A stretch of DNA of 64,000 nucleotides. Origin: Phlebotomus papatasi. Its lineage: Eukaryota; Arthropoda; Insecta; Diptera; Psychodidae. Within the stretch, counting starts at the first letter, position 1. Each line of letters begins with the position of its first letter. The stretch covers positions 79,298,001-79,362,000 of the forward strand of contig NC_077222.1 of assembly GCF_024763615.1 (NCBI RefSeq). The letters are read 5' to 3'. Positions 10,201 to 20,002 of this stretch are shown one piece after another. The notes below the pieces were generated by a model, which did not search any database, was not told the origin of the DNA, and was given only the letters and a program-made list of their open reading frames with translations. The translations under genes and the position numbers were made by a program.

Positions 10201-11809
10201 TAAGTGTACAGATTTCACCCTCAGCGGTAAATTGATTACAATCATTATAGTTGTTCATATTCATTTGGAAAAGGAATGAAGAGTGATGTTATAATAAATG
10301 GTAAGCTGCTCAAAAAGTTATGCTTTAAGTATTTTTCTTTTCCAAATTAATGGTTTTTCAGTGTTGCTTTTAAATATTTCTGATTGTTATAAAAATACTG
10401 TGATTCAAATTAGTGAAAAAATATCATGGAAGTTAGGATTTCTCCTTGTGAAAAGCGAATTCAAATGTATATGCTGTATTGGATGATCTAAATGACGATA
10501 TATCGAAATCCAATATCAATATATTCACTGAAATCGAATTATTGAAAACGGGCTTATCTTTCCTGTGATTTAAAAACTTTTCAATTATATTTAGAATTGT
10601 CTGAAATCCTAAAATATTGTATAGATAGCTTTCTATTTTTCTGATGTTATAGAATTAAAAAAAGGGGTAGCAAAATATCCCATGATACTTTGCGGTATGC
10701 TCAAACTCGTGACTTAGATACTCTACCTAAAAAGTAATTTCGCATAATTAACCGTATACCGATTTATTGAACCAATTTAATCACTCAAAAGATAGCCCAT
10801 AATACAATTGATTGATTAATAAAAATGATTTTAGGAGAAAAATTACTTACCGGTTATGAACTAGTGTATTACCGATTTATAACCGATTGGAACCGGTTCA
10901 GTCTTGTGAGAAATTCCAAGACCTTTCCACCGAGCCCAAAAATGATACCATTCTGTTGAAAAATATGTATTTTAGAGCCCGTTTGACTTTTAACCTTGAA
11001 AAACCGTTACTAGGAATTATTCAACGCGGTATTTTTGTATATGGACAAAATGCCTGACTGTTTTTGCTGCTGTTCCTTCACTGAGAGAAATTCGAAAAAG
11101 TTAAAATAACATTCCGGAAATGTTTATCTTACCCTGCAGTATTGATCCGAAATTGGTGTAAATATTACCCTTTTTAGGTGTATTAAGGCTTAAAATTACC
11201 CTTTTTCATGTTAATTTTACCCTTAAAAAGGTGTAAAATTAACATTAAAAAATGTTGATATATTTTTACACCTAAAAAGTGTTAAAGTTATGAGGAAAAA
11301 AAGATAATCGCACCCTCGTTTTTTTCTAAGTGTTCTTCTGAAACTACAAGTCAACAGATTATGTTTAAATCATTTAGAAATATAACACGTAGAGAATGGG
11401 GTAATGACTCAATGACTTGTTGCAGGCAACTTTCAAATTGTTCTCGAGAATGGAGAACTTTTGGATTCGGTTCAACCGAGCACGACTGGACTGTGCATAT
11501 TTGCAGGAGGAGAGAGTTACGCTCCAGGAGAGCAATCGCGCCCTAAAACATCAATTGCGGGAGTATTTGGTGGCTGTGACTATGAAGTCAACACGATGCG
11601 GTGATGCTCACCTCCTGGAGCGTCGTCCACGAAGTATGAAGGTGGAGAAAGTGGTGCACATTGAGTTACCCAGGCGGAAACTTCATCCCAAGCTAAGGCG
11701 CCCCGTGACGTGCATCGAGGGAAATTTAAGCGTGGCTGTACGGAGTGAACGATTGGTGCAGAGCAAATTTAGACCACCACAGATATTTCCCGTGGTGAAT
11801 GGTCCATGA
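7234..11809 (+). CDS. DRC2: Dynein regulatory complex subunit 2 (CCDC65)
   Basis: DRC2 is a core N-DRC subunit that, in other organisms, forms a coiled-coil scaffold with DRC1 at the base of the complex. Four exons join in frame: 7234-7371, 7496-7766, 7813-8585 and 11426-11809, giving 521 residues (human CCDC65 484). Introns are 124, 46 and 2840 bp. The start has an in-frame TGA at 7198 and G at -3 and +4. The N-terminus (MGKKKKGGNKLARMSEEE) matches the lysine-rich start of CCDC65. LNMAKINQEWRSILRQ aligns with human LNLNKINTQWRTVLRE. ILLQLVEICGKLETEREKV aligns with human ILKLAEICRKFETEEEKVL. The last exon holds FSRMENFWIRFNRARLD, matching the human MENFWKRYNKVKLE block. Nearly all of the protein is predicted coiled coil. 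The last intron is loaded with MITEs. No frame damage is seen. Confidence 0.92.
9027..9262. mobile_element. MITE with CTAAACCTACC ends (possibly piggyBac-like), DRC2 intron 3
   Basis: Inverted ends CTAAACCTACC (from 9028) and GGTAGGTTTAG (to about 9259) enclose about 235 bp. The right end is followed by TGTTAA; the left flank is AATA. This would fit a decayed TTAA duplication, but that is uncertain. The interior is AT-rich with no frame. Confidence 0.45.
9565..9807 (+). mobile_element. CACTGAG-family MITE, copy 1 (left end lost)
   Basis: The body matches the copies at 11079 and 49027 almost base for base, from CCGAAAAAGTTAAAATAAC to CTCAGTG. The left CACTGAGAG terminus is missing. The interior repeats GTTAAATTTTAC / AGGTGTAAA-like motifs that can fold back on themselves. 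Confidence 0.7.
10664..10905 (+). repeat. Dispersed repeat, inverted relative at 51452-51708
   Basis: The segment runs from a GGGGTAGCAAAATATCCCATG start to a GATTGGAACCGGTTCAGTC end. The reverse complement of 51452-51708 follows the same order of motifs (cccatg, atgctcaaact, gacttat, ACCGATT, GATTGGAA). The repeat is diverged and no coding is seen. Confidence 0.5.
11079..11332 (+). mobile_element. CACTGAG-family MITE, copy 2
   Basis: The copy is 254 bp, starting CACTGAGAGAAAT and ending TTTTTCTAAGTG. It lies about 95 bp before the acceptor of DRC2 exon 4. It is clearly homologous to 9565-9807 and 49027-49278. Confidence 0.75.
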
Positions 11810-12739
11810 GGTGGTGATTGTTGATGCCAACTCTTGGGCGGCTGGGGACACAATAAGAGTTGCTTAATTACAGTACCAGTGAAAGCACTGCATAGGTCCG
11901 GGCTTTTGGCTATTGAAACAGAAGAATGCTCCTTTCTTGTATGCTAGTCACGATGTCATTTATTGACAATCAACGTGCATATTGTGCTGCCTCAGGTTGA
12001 ATACCACTTTGTCCTCCTACTAAACCACCCATCCGCCCACCAAGATAGTTTGTCCTGAGATCATTGCTGCTGCCGGCAATGTCGTCGCCCATTGTTCCTT
12101 CATGCCTTTTTAGCTTGCTACACAACTATGGAAAATATTCCATATCCATTTCCAAACCAATATTGTCGGGTGTATGACCATAAGCTGGGAGGAAAAAGAC
12201 TCTATTGAGTGAGGGAATTATTGTTGAGTAGCTCTCTCTAATGTGAAATTCTCTTAGCACGTAAATCATACTCTATTTCCTCACTCATGCCCCCAATCTG
12301 GCGTTTCACCGGGAAATAAACTACCCTCACATCATACAAAAAACATTTACGGCACCATACAAAAATATTACATATAGCCAGTGAGATACCATTTTACTAT
12401 GCAAAAGGTTTCCGGTTGTTATTCTCTTCTTTCAATCCCCCTCCAACACCCCACAGAATAGCCGCTCGAAGACGATGAATAGGGTTGTGCCAATTCATTA
12501 CACACCCGCCCGAGCCGGATATGGGAAATTTTTACTTTTCCACGTTCTCTGCATTAATGCGATGGCTTTTGCCGTATAGAGAGAAGAGTCTAACCCGGAA
12601 ATGGTCTATGTCGAATTTTATTTTCCTGCAAAAAAGTACCATTATCGATGATACAGTTTAGAATTTTTTACGTAAAGTAGATAAGCACATTTATTTTGCA
12701 TATAATGCTCAAAAGTTAATAATATGGGCCAGATTTCAA
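11810..12739. other. Downstream flank of DRC2, no gene seen
   Basis: This should contain the DRC2 3' UTR. An AATAAA occurs near 12314, inside GGGAAATAAACTACC. Local GC content is higher than in the surrounding DNA for about 300 bp after the stop. No open frame resembles a known protein. Confidence 0.45.
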
Positions 12740-12959
12740 TAGGGGAAGTGGTCTGCCTTTGAATGCGGCAGACTTTGAACATCTATATTTTTTTCCTCTT
12801 ATTTTCCAAAGCAAAAATTCTATTTTGTTAATCGAAATTAATAGAAAATAGTTAGTTGTATTGACTATAATTTAGAGATTTGGATTTTGGTTTGGAAAAT
12901 AAGAGAAAAATTGAAATATTTAAAAGCTGCCGCATTCAAAAGCAGGCCACTTTCTCCTA
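12740..12959. repeat. Palindromic MITE with TAGGGGAA ends
   Basis: Left end TAGGGGAAGTGGTCTGCCTT is mirrored by a right end reading GGCCACTTTCTCCTA. Inner arms (CCTCTTATTTTCCAAA / TTTGGAAAATAAGAG) are also complementary. It is about 220 bp with no coding capacity. Confidence 0.65.
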
Positions 12960-13443
12960 TTCTTTTTATTGCCTGTATTTTAATGGCCTGTATACATTGT
13001 GAGAATTATGTGAAAATGGAGCATTTCAACATGCACATGTGCATGCAATTTATCTCAAAATATTCCATTTTGAAGAAAATTGTGTTTCTTCTTAAATATT
13101 AGAAATATATATTGGAATATCATTTAAAATTACGACATATAGTAAACAAAACATTGTTGATTATCCATTGTAGAAGTTACCAATCATGTATTCTTGGGAG
13201 GAATAAAAAAATAACGTATTGTATGATTGTATGATTTATTGCTATCTCGATCAGCAAATGCGATTGTAACACATGCCAATGAAGAATATAGGACACCTAG
13301 CCAGGCTGTTCGACTCCTTTTTAATTATAAAACATAACAGAAGAAAAATATAGAAAATACGCATTCTGAATCAGTTCCGGGAACATAAGGACACCCAGAG
13401 AATCAAGAATATCTTGAGCCGACTACGGATTCAATGGCTACAT

Positions 13444-13662
13444 TAGGGGGAAGTGGGGCACCTTTGAAAGTGGGGGACATTTGAAATTGGGATTTTCCAC
13501 CTATTTTTAAATAAAATTGAGCCTTATCGTGATATAATTTAGCTGCACAAACAGACTGAGAAACTAAATTATATCACCGATAATGTTCAATTTTATTTAA
13601 AATAGATGAAAAATCTCAATTTCAAAGGTGCCCTACTTTCAAAGGTGCCCCACTTCCCTCTA
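13444..13662. repeat. Palindromic MITE with TAGGGG(G)AAGTGGGGCACC ends
   Basis: Ends TAGGGGGAAGTGGGGCACCT and GGTGCCCCACTTCCCTCTA enclose complementary arms that include TGATATAATTTAG and CTAAATTATATCA. A second copy is at 60535-60715. Confidence 0.7.
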
Positions 13663-14093
13663 CTTGACTTGGTAAACCATACTTTCAGCGTCTTCCTTTT
13701 CAGCCGAAGCATTTCATGTACTCAGCCAGTAAAACATTCGAAGTATAGTCCATGAGAGCATGTTGGTCTGAGAGCCTAGAACTGCCTAGTAAACCGACTG
13801 TATATCATTCCGGACTCTATTGATATGGTTTTTCCAACAAAGTACAGAATCCAGGGTGACATCCAGTGCATTGAATTGGGTACTTGAATTTAAGGACACA
13901 GTGGATGTGTACAACACAAACTCTCGGACGAGCATCAATTCCGCGTTCACAGCTCAGTCAGTGACAACAAATCCAATCCCCTTCCCAGTATCACAGTCAA
14001 AGTTTAAAACACAGTCTAATAAGTCATGACCATGCCATTAGCATCTAACTAGAGCCTAAGTTCATCAAGATCAGACTACATCAACTCTTTTAT
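13663..14093. other. Unique DNA between MITEs, no gene seen
   Basis: A 69-codon open frame at 13820-14029 has no recognisable features. Nothing else stands out. Confidence 0.5.
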
Positions 14094-14283
14094 GCCCTAG
14101 ACACATTTACGACTTAAGACGAGAGATGGCTTAACGTAATTATAAAAAAAAATATTAATCATGTTACATTTCCATCAGTTTCTGATTAATCTGTCTCTCG
14201 GCTTAAGTCGAGAAACGGCTTTGTTGATGGGCAACTGATAGGAATTTAGTCAAATACTTATATGTATTATAATTACGTTAAGT

Positions 14284-14412
14284 CAGAGGCGTGCAAGAAC
14301 CGTTGAAACCGAATAAACGTCAAATGAAACATGTACGTCAATGGTCAAAACGCTATCTGAACAAACTTATTTTGACATTTGTTCGGTTTCTAACGATTCT
14401 TGCACACCTCTG
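14284..14412. mobile_element. hAT-type MITE with perfect 8-bp target duplication
   Basis: The element is 129 bp, with ends CAGAGGCGTGCAAGAACCGT and the complement CGATTCTTGCACACCTCTG (one or two mismatches). It is flanked by the identical octamer CGTTAAGT at 14276-14283 and 14413-14420. An 8-bp duplication and CAGAGG-type ends are classic for the hAT superfamily. Confidence 0.85.
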
Positions 14413-14435
14413 CGTTAAGTGGTCTCTCGAATTAA

Positions 14436-14842
14436 GGGCAGAATCGTATTGACAGTAAAATGCTCGCCGTATTTCGTTAATTTGCCCATTTTCATTGCAA
14501 TTTTTACGCAAATTCTCGATTGCCGTATTACCTTATCTCATACTGGGTGGCACTAGGTGAAAATAATATAAGAAAACTGAATAAATAAAACGAAAATGCG
14601 ATAAACGGTGAGCAAAAAAAAACTGTACGAATAATTTCTCTTACAGTTTTTTTGCTCACCGTTTATTGAATTTTCGTTTTATTTCTTCAATTTTTTTATA
14701 TTATTTTCACCTAGTGCCACTGAGTATGAGATAAGGTAATACGGTAATCGAGAATTTGCGTAAGAATTGAAATAAAAATGCGTAAATTAACGAAATACGA
14801 TGAGGCTACGGTGAGCATATTATTGCCAATGTGATTCTGCCC
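14436..14842. mobile_element. Foldback MITE, PIF/Harbinger-like (TAA flanks)
   Basis: Two arms of about 190 bp are nearly complementary, from GGGCAGAATCGTATTGACAG to the end GTGATTCTGCCC. TAA flanks both sides (14433-14435 and 14843-14845 read TAA), consistent with a 3-bp TWA target duplication. The arms contain paired GGTGAGCAAAAAAA and CACCTAGTGCCAC motifs. No frame is present. Confidence 0.7.
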
Positions 14843-14944
14843 TAAGTCGTAAGTATATCTAGGGCATTACAATGTACCGCGATAAGCCGGAATATAAGAC
14901 CGCCAAATTGTCCGCATAGACTGTGATGTGCACCACTAATTCTC

Positions 14945-15080
14945 CAATCGCAGTTCTGCCGGTGTTCGCCAGAGAATTCGTTCTTTTCAAATCAAAAGAC
15001 TGAAAGCTTTGGCAAAAATTCGGAGTCTTTTGATGTGAAAAGAACGAATTCTCTGGCGAACACCGGATGAGCTGCGATTG
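14945..15080. repeat. Near-perfect foldback with CCGGTGTTCGCCAG arms
   Basis: Arms of about 55 bp run from CAATCGCAG and CCGGTGTTCGCCAGAGAATT to AATTCTCTGGCGAACACCGG and CTGCGATTG. The loop is about 20 bp (AAGCTTTGGC). Arm identity is very high, so it is recent or kept by gene conversion. Confidence 0.75.
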
Positions 15081-15301
15081 CATACACCTCCACTAGATAT
15101 ATAATCCTAACCATTTCTTATTTTACTATTTTACTGACTTGGTATTCTATTCAATTTTTTACTATTTTATTGACTTTTGGTAGCCTAGTTTCCTTTACAA
15201 GTCGTGTGTGAAGTCCTGAAACTAAAATAATATATAAACGGTAGAATTTTAAATTATAGGCGATAATGTGGTACTAGTTAGTTGAATCTACACTAAGTGC
15301 T

Positions 15302-16344
15302 ATGATTAAATTCTTTGTAAAAGAAGGTTTAAAGGCGACGGAAATTCATTCTAAGATGGTAAAGGTGCTAGGGGATTCTGCTCCTTTAAAAGCAACGGTT
15401 TATCGTTGGACATTGGAGTTTCAACGTGGTCGTGATTTCGTTGAAGATGACCCATGCAGTGGACGTTCCAAAAGCGTAGTAACACCATATCACCATAAAT
15501 TATTGGAAAAATCCTTGTTATGGTTTCTGCAGATCCAAATGAGACTACACATGAAATTGCTCATACCATAGACATAGACATTTCAACTTAGCGGGTACTA
15601 TACATTCTGCATAAGGAATTATATGTGAAAATGCTTCTTGGAAAAGTGATGCATAACACACTGGGAATATAGGCTTGGTTCGCACACAGTGAACCTTCAA
15701 ACGATGCGAATTTTCTCTTTGTTTGCAAAGAGCTGACCTACCATTTCTCATCTCGTTTCATGAGCTTAATAATGACCTATCTTATGGCTAAGAAATGACG
15801 AACTAGCTCTTTGCAAACAAGGAGAAAATTCGCATCGTTTGAAGGTTCACTCTGTGTGAACCATGCCAACATTCCCCTAATGCAACAAAATTCTGCTCGT
15901 AAGCAAATTTCTCAGCGTCATTTGGAACGTTCTAAGAAGAACAAAATTGATTTTATGCGTCGATTTGTTACATGGACGAAACATGGATATATCATCATGA
16001 TCTTAAGTTGAAACAAGAACAATTGCAATGAACTGAAGAAGGATGTTCGGCTCCAAAGCAAGTAAAAAAAAGGTCCGTGATAAAATGCTTTGGGATACCA
16101 AATAAGTTTTGTTCATTGACTACCTTCAAAAGGGTAAAACAATTATTTGGAATATTATTGTACCCTTTTGGATAAATTGGATACAAAAATTCGCGAAAAA
16201 AGACCGGCGCACAAGAATGTGTTAACCATGTCGAAATTTAAGGATTTGAGATATGAATTGCTTGTTCATGCAATGTATTGAAGGATATTTTGCAGAACTT
16301 TCAGAAACACATTTCCGTCATGGGATAGAATTGCTGGAGAGTCA
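15302..16344 (+). pseudogene. Mariner transposase pseudogene
   Basis: The start encodes MIKFFVKEGLKATEIHSKMV and then VYRWTLEFQRGRDFVEDD, followed by a GRSKSVVT block. This is the mariner N-terminal DNA-binding region with its usual D-D-P-C-S-G-R-S linker. Further on, KKNKIDFMRRFVT and, after a one-base frameshift, MDETWIYHHD carry the first catalytic Asp motif. Later fragments (KKRSVIKCFG, REKRPAHKNVLTMSKF, LRYELL) match the order of the catalytic core in other frames. Stop codons and frameshifts are frequent and the middle is broken by a foldback at 15676-15863. The gene is dead. Terminal inverted repeats were not identified. Confidence 0.85.
15676..15863. mobile_element. Foldback MITE inserted in the mariner pseudogene
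   Basis: Arms of about 59 bp are inverted: the left reads TGGTTCGCACACAGTGAACC and continues with TTCAAACGATGCGAATTTTC; the right is its complement with few mismatches. The loop is about 70 bp. Mariner coding resumes beyond it. Confidence 0.7.
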
Positions 16345-18656
16345 CTAAAAAATAAAAATAGTTTCGGGATTATAATATAGTTTTTTTTATGTCCCTGGTC
16401 TCAGACCTTGTCATCCGACCTGTATGAAATTGCAACTACAGTTAGTGAAATATTTCTTTACTCGTGAGATTGAGATAAAGCTCGGACTCCACTCCGAAAT
16501 AGAGAGAATCCTTTTTCATTTTAGGATTCCGGACATTCGCCTTGGTTTATCCGAGAGTGATATTGTAGGGAAGAACACCTTTTCAGTGGGTTCTAAAGTG
16601 ATCCTCTGACTCCCGGAAAGAGAAGAAGTCCAGCCTCTAAAAAGACTCAATTGTGGTAGCAGTAGCATGAACGCAATGCTCAAGATCTCAATCGATTTTC
16701 TTATTTTCAGCTAACTAGCAAAATGACCCATTTGGCGTAATGTGAGGAATTCTTCCCACCATCCTTTCGAGCCCTTCGGGTATTTTAGGAAAATCAATAA
16801 AAGTCTACAAGAATAATTATGGTGTTGTCCAAGGCCTAGAAGTACATTGTGGTCTTCCCTTGGGACACAAGTCAATTGAGGGTGGTTGCAAGGAGTTGGA
16901 AGTTGCTGACATCCCTACAATAATTCTTTCAGAAATATGCTGTGTTGTTTTTTAAGAGATCGTCTTTTCAAAACTGCCTAGATCACCCCTATGTGCCTAT
17001 CCAAAAGTTCATCCAACTTTTGTGACATTGCATTTTCTGTTGAAAGTGAGGTTTTCTATATGGTTGCTACTCTATATATAACTGATATAGTAAGAGCTTT
17101 CGCGCTTGAAAATTTATCATTCATTTGTGTGCATGTTGTGCAGTAGAAATTTGCACATTCATTGAAATTTGGACAGGAACGTCAGGGGAATGTGGTGTGT
17201 TGGAAAAGGTATTCTATTGAATTATGACTTTGTGAGGATTCAGGAAGAGTGAAGGTTGGTGCAGGTGGGGATTTGCTTATGTGCCACGAATATCAATCCT
17301 TCGTGCAGAAAATATTCTTGGCTCTGGATGTTTGTTAATATACAAAAAACTTGAGTGCATAAATTCAATTTTGGGAAATTCTCCTACAAATCTCCAAACC
17401 AAGTTTCCCTAGTACACTCTTTTCTATGACTGTTTGCATTCAATCAATTTACTCAACCACTAAAAAACGATCTCTGTGTGAGAATTGCATCAAAAATATT
17501 CTGCATAAAAAGTTGCTCAGTATTCCTGCAAACACTCACAAGTCTGCATGGTACGAGAAATATTCTATCAATGTTGATAGTATTGTCCTTAGCTTTTAGT
17601 TTTACAATTTCCCTCGGGTCTGTTAGACTTTTGCTGAGGTTGGATGAAAAGTAAGGAATTGGTGCTTGAAATTCTATCCAAATCGCTCTCTAAAATTCAT
17701 GATATGGAAGAAGGATTTTGTATTCGAGAATAATAGGATGGTTTCTCTTATTTTACCAAGCACCATAATAAAATGACCCAATCAAAATTCAATTATCTTG
17801 TGCCTCTTTTTAACCTCGACCACAACAATACCTAGAACCAAACAATTGTCTCCCTCAATTTTCAATTTACCGAAGTACAAAGAATATGCTTGCCAAACAA
17901 AGAGATTAAAATGAAACAACCTTGGAAATTCAATAGAATTTCATTTTCTAATATTTTGAGGGATTCTTTTGCCCAAACCTTGTAATCGATAGAATTAATT
18001 GAAGTCACCACAGATACATTTACCTAGAAGTTTTATGAAAAGCTACCTAAAAAGAGATTGTTAAAAAGAAATCTCCTTGAATACATTATTAAGAGGTTGG
18101 ACATTGTTAAAAAAAGACAAAAGTTCTTTATTCAATGGAGTTCAATTTGGAGCCAATCAACTTGTTGACAATTAGATTGCGAAATTGTATTATCCTTTGG
18201 TCAATTTTTAGTCAATTGGAGCGGGAAAAAGAGCGAAAGTTGTCAAAGGGAGACATTGGTCAATTCCTGATGCTCCAATAGGAGTGCAACTTTATAAAAC
18301 TATTTGTCCCACTTTTATTTAAAGTTTTATTTTAAAGTTTTGGTATTCTCATGGCTTCAAAATTCTTTCCAGAATGATTTCCCGATACACATTGGCATTC
18401 ATTTTGTCCATTTTGACGCTACAGTCAAATTATTTTTGGAAGCATTAAAAATAAAATCACATTTAGGTATTGAAGATCTCTAATTATAGCCACTTGGGAT
18501 TTTATGGTCAAATATAGAGTAATTATGCCAAATCACGCAATTATTTCATTCCAATATGGATAAAAAATTTAAACAAATGAGTTTAGCTACTTCTGTGGCC
18601 TTTTAGCTAATAATGTGAACTATCATTATACAAAATACGAAATCGCTGCGACCAGC
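16345..18656. other. 2.3 kb unique DNA, no gene seen
   Basis: No splice-supported coding or family-level repeat was recognised. Open frames are short and of low information. Confidence 0.5.
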
Positions 18657-18862
18657 AGAGGAAAGTGCGCTACCTTCGGACGACTCAATTTTTTTCCATG
18701 TTCGTAATGGATTTCACCCGAAGATCTTTTCTGGAAATTTGAGGCAATGAACTGCCTATTAAAATATAATATTAAATAGGTCAAATTCATTTAAAACAAT
18801 GAAAAAAATGAATTATTCGAGGCTTGAAATTAAGACGTCCGAAGGTAGCGCGCATTCTCCTA
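18657..18862. repeat. Palindromic MITE with GGAAAGTGCGCTACCTTCGGAC ends
   Basis: Left end GAGGAAAGTGCGCTACCTTC is mirrored by GAAGGTAGCGCGCATTCTCC. Relatives lie at 53579-53780 and 53944-54100. Inner arms hold GAACATGG-like and GAAATTTGAGGCA-like motifs. Confidence 0.65.
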
Positions 18863-19807
18863 GTGTGAAAGTTATATGTGAAAGTGTGTTCTGATGCTTC
18901 TTCATTTAAACGGGATATAGAAGGCCCGTAATACTTCTGGACCTTCTGGACAATGTCACGATTAGTGTCAAATATCAATGAAACTTTTGAGTTCATTTGA
19001 AACTTTAATTTAACCTTAAGCATTGATGAAACTTTAACTTATAGCGATCTTAAATTGGTTACAATTCAATTAGCTTGCCTTGTATACTGGGTGGCTGAAA
19101 AAAATGTTTTCATTTTTTGTTTAATTTATTTAAAATAAAGATATAATGCTATTATATAATATTAAAATTTTAGAATGTTATCGGTTTTGTTCAATACGAT
19201 CTTATTTTGATTTAACTATGGTCTTAAGTTTGTCAGGTGCATCGTAGTTTGCATGAATGCCACCCTTCCGAACACCCTGCCATTTACTGCGAAAAGCTGT
19301 CTGCAGCTCATCGAAACCTCGCTATTTGTTAGTCCTATCCTTGACCAAGAAAATGTCTCATTTTGGAGAAGTCATGCGGTTTTGCATCCGGGTTTCGTTG
19401 AGGTCCTTTTGTTCCAAAATTTAGAAACGAAACGGTGCTTTTAACCAACCTTGTTTGGCACGTGTTTTCTGCAATGGTGCCGAGTCTTGCTCGAAATTCC
19501 AAAATCATTTACTGAAATTTTAAGTCCACAGCTTTAGAGGTCCCTATGAGACAATTTCCAAATACACATTCCAGCCCGAAAATCCCAGTGAAAATTGATA
19601 ATTTGCCATCACGGAAGTCCAGGCCTTCAAATACAGTAGTTTTTGAGTTCCGGTGTCCATTCGAATGTCTAAATTATCGTAGGATTTTCTCTTCAGGTAG
19701 ACACTATCATTTTGTTTCCTGATCAATTAGGAAGCTGGACAATTTTTCTCATCAAAAACAATGATATTTTAGAACTGCAAGCCAAATTACTTCTTCATTC
19801 TGTTGAG
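18863..19807. other. Unique DNA, no gene seen
   Basis: Short frames at 19253-19444 and 19544-19726 show no domain. No repeat family was recognised. Confidence 0.5.
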
Positions 19808-20002
19808 TAGGGGAAACTGGGGACACAAAATATGGAGTAGCACCAAACACTAATTTTTATTTCTAAATTACTTGGAGTATCTCGACCATTTCTTCAATGG
19901 ACAAGCATCCCTATAGGTCTTGTCCTCAGAAGTCGAATATCCTATTAAAAAATCGCAGTGTTTGGTGCTACCCTGTGTTTAGTGGTGCCCCAGTTTCCCT
20001 TA
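19808..20002. repeat. Palindromic MITE with TAGGGGAAACTGGGG ends
   Basis: The ends TAGGGGAAACTGGGGACAC and GTGCCCCAGTTTCCC are complementary, as are inner GTAGCACCAAACACT and AGTGTTTGGTGCTAC. A diverged partial copy is at 1263-1405. Confidence 0.7.

Larger units (their letters stand above)
14094..14865. mobile_element. Outer MITE with two other MITEs nested inside
   Basis: Outer ends GCCCTAGACACATTTACGAC (14094) and GTCGTAAGTATATCTAGGGC (ending 14865) are complementary over about 20 bp. The flanks suggest a TTA duplication, as in PIF/Harbinger (TWA targets). The element is interrupted by 14284-14412 and by 14436-14842. Removing both joins the two GACTTA / TAAGTC arms. The inner GAGAGA...GGCTTA motif relates it to 42190-42319. 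Confidence 0.65.
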
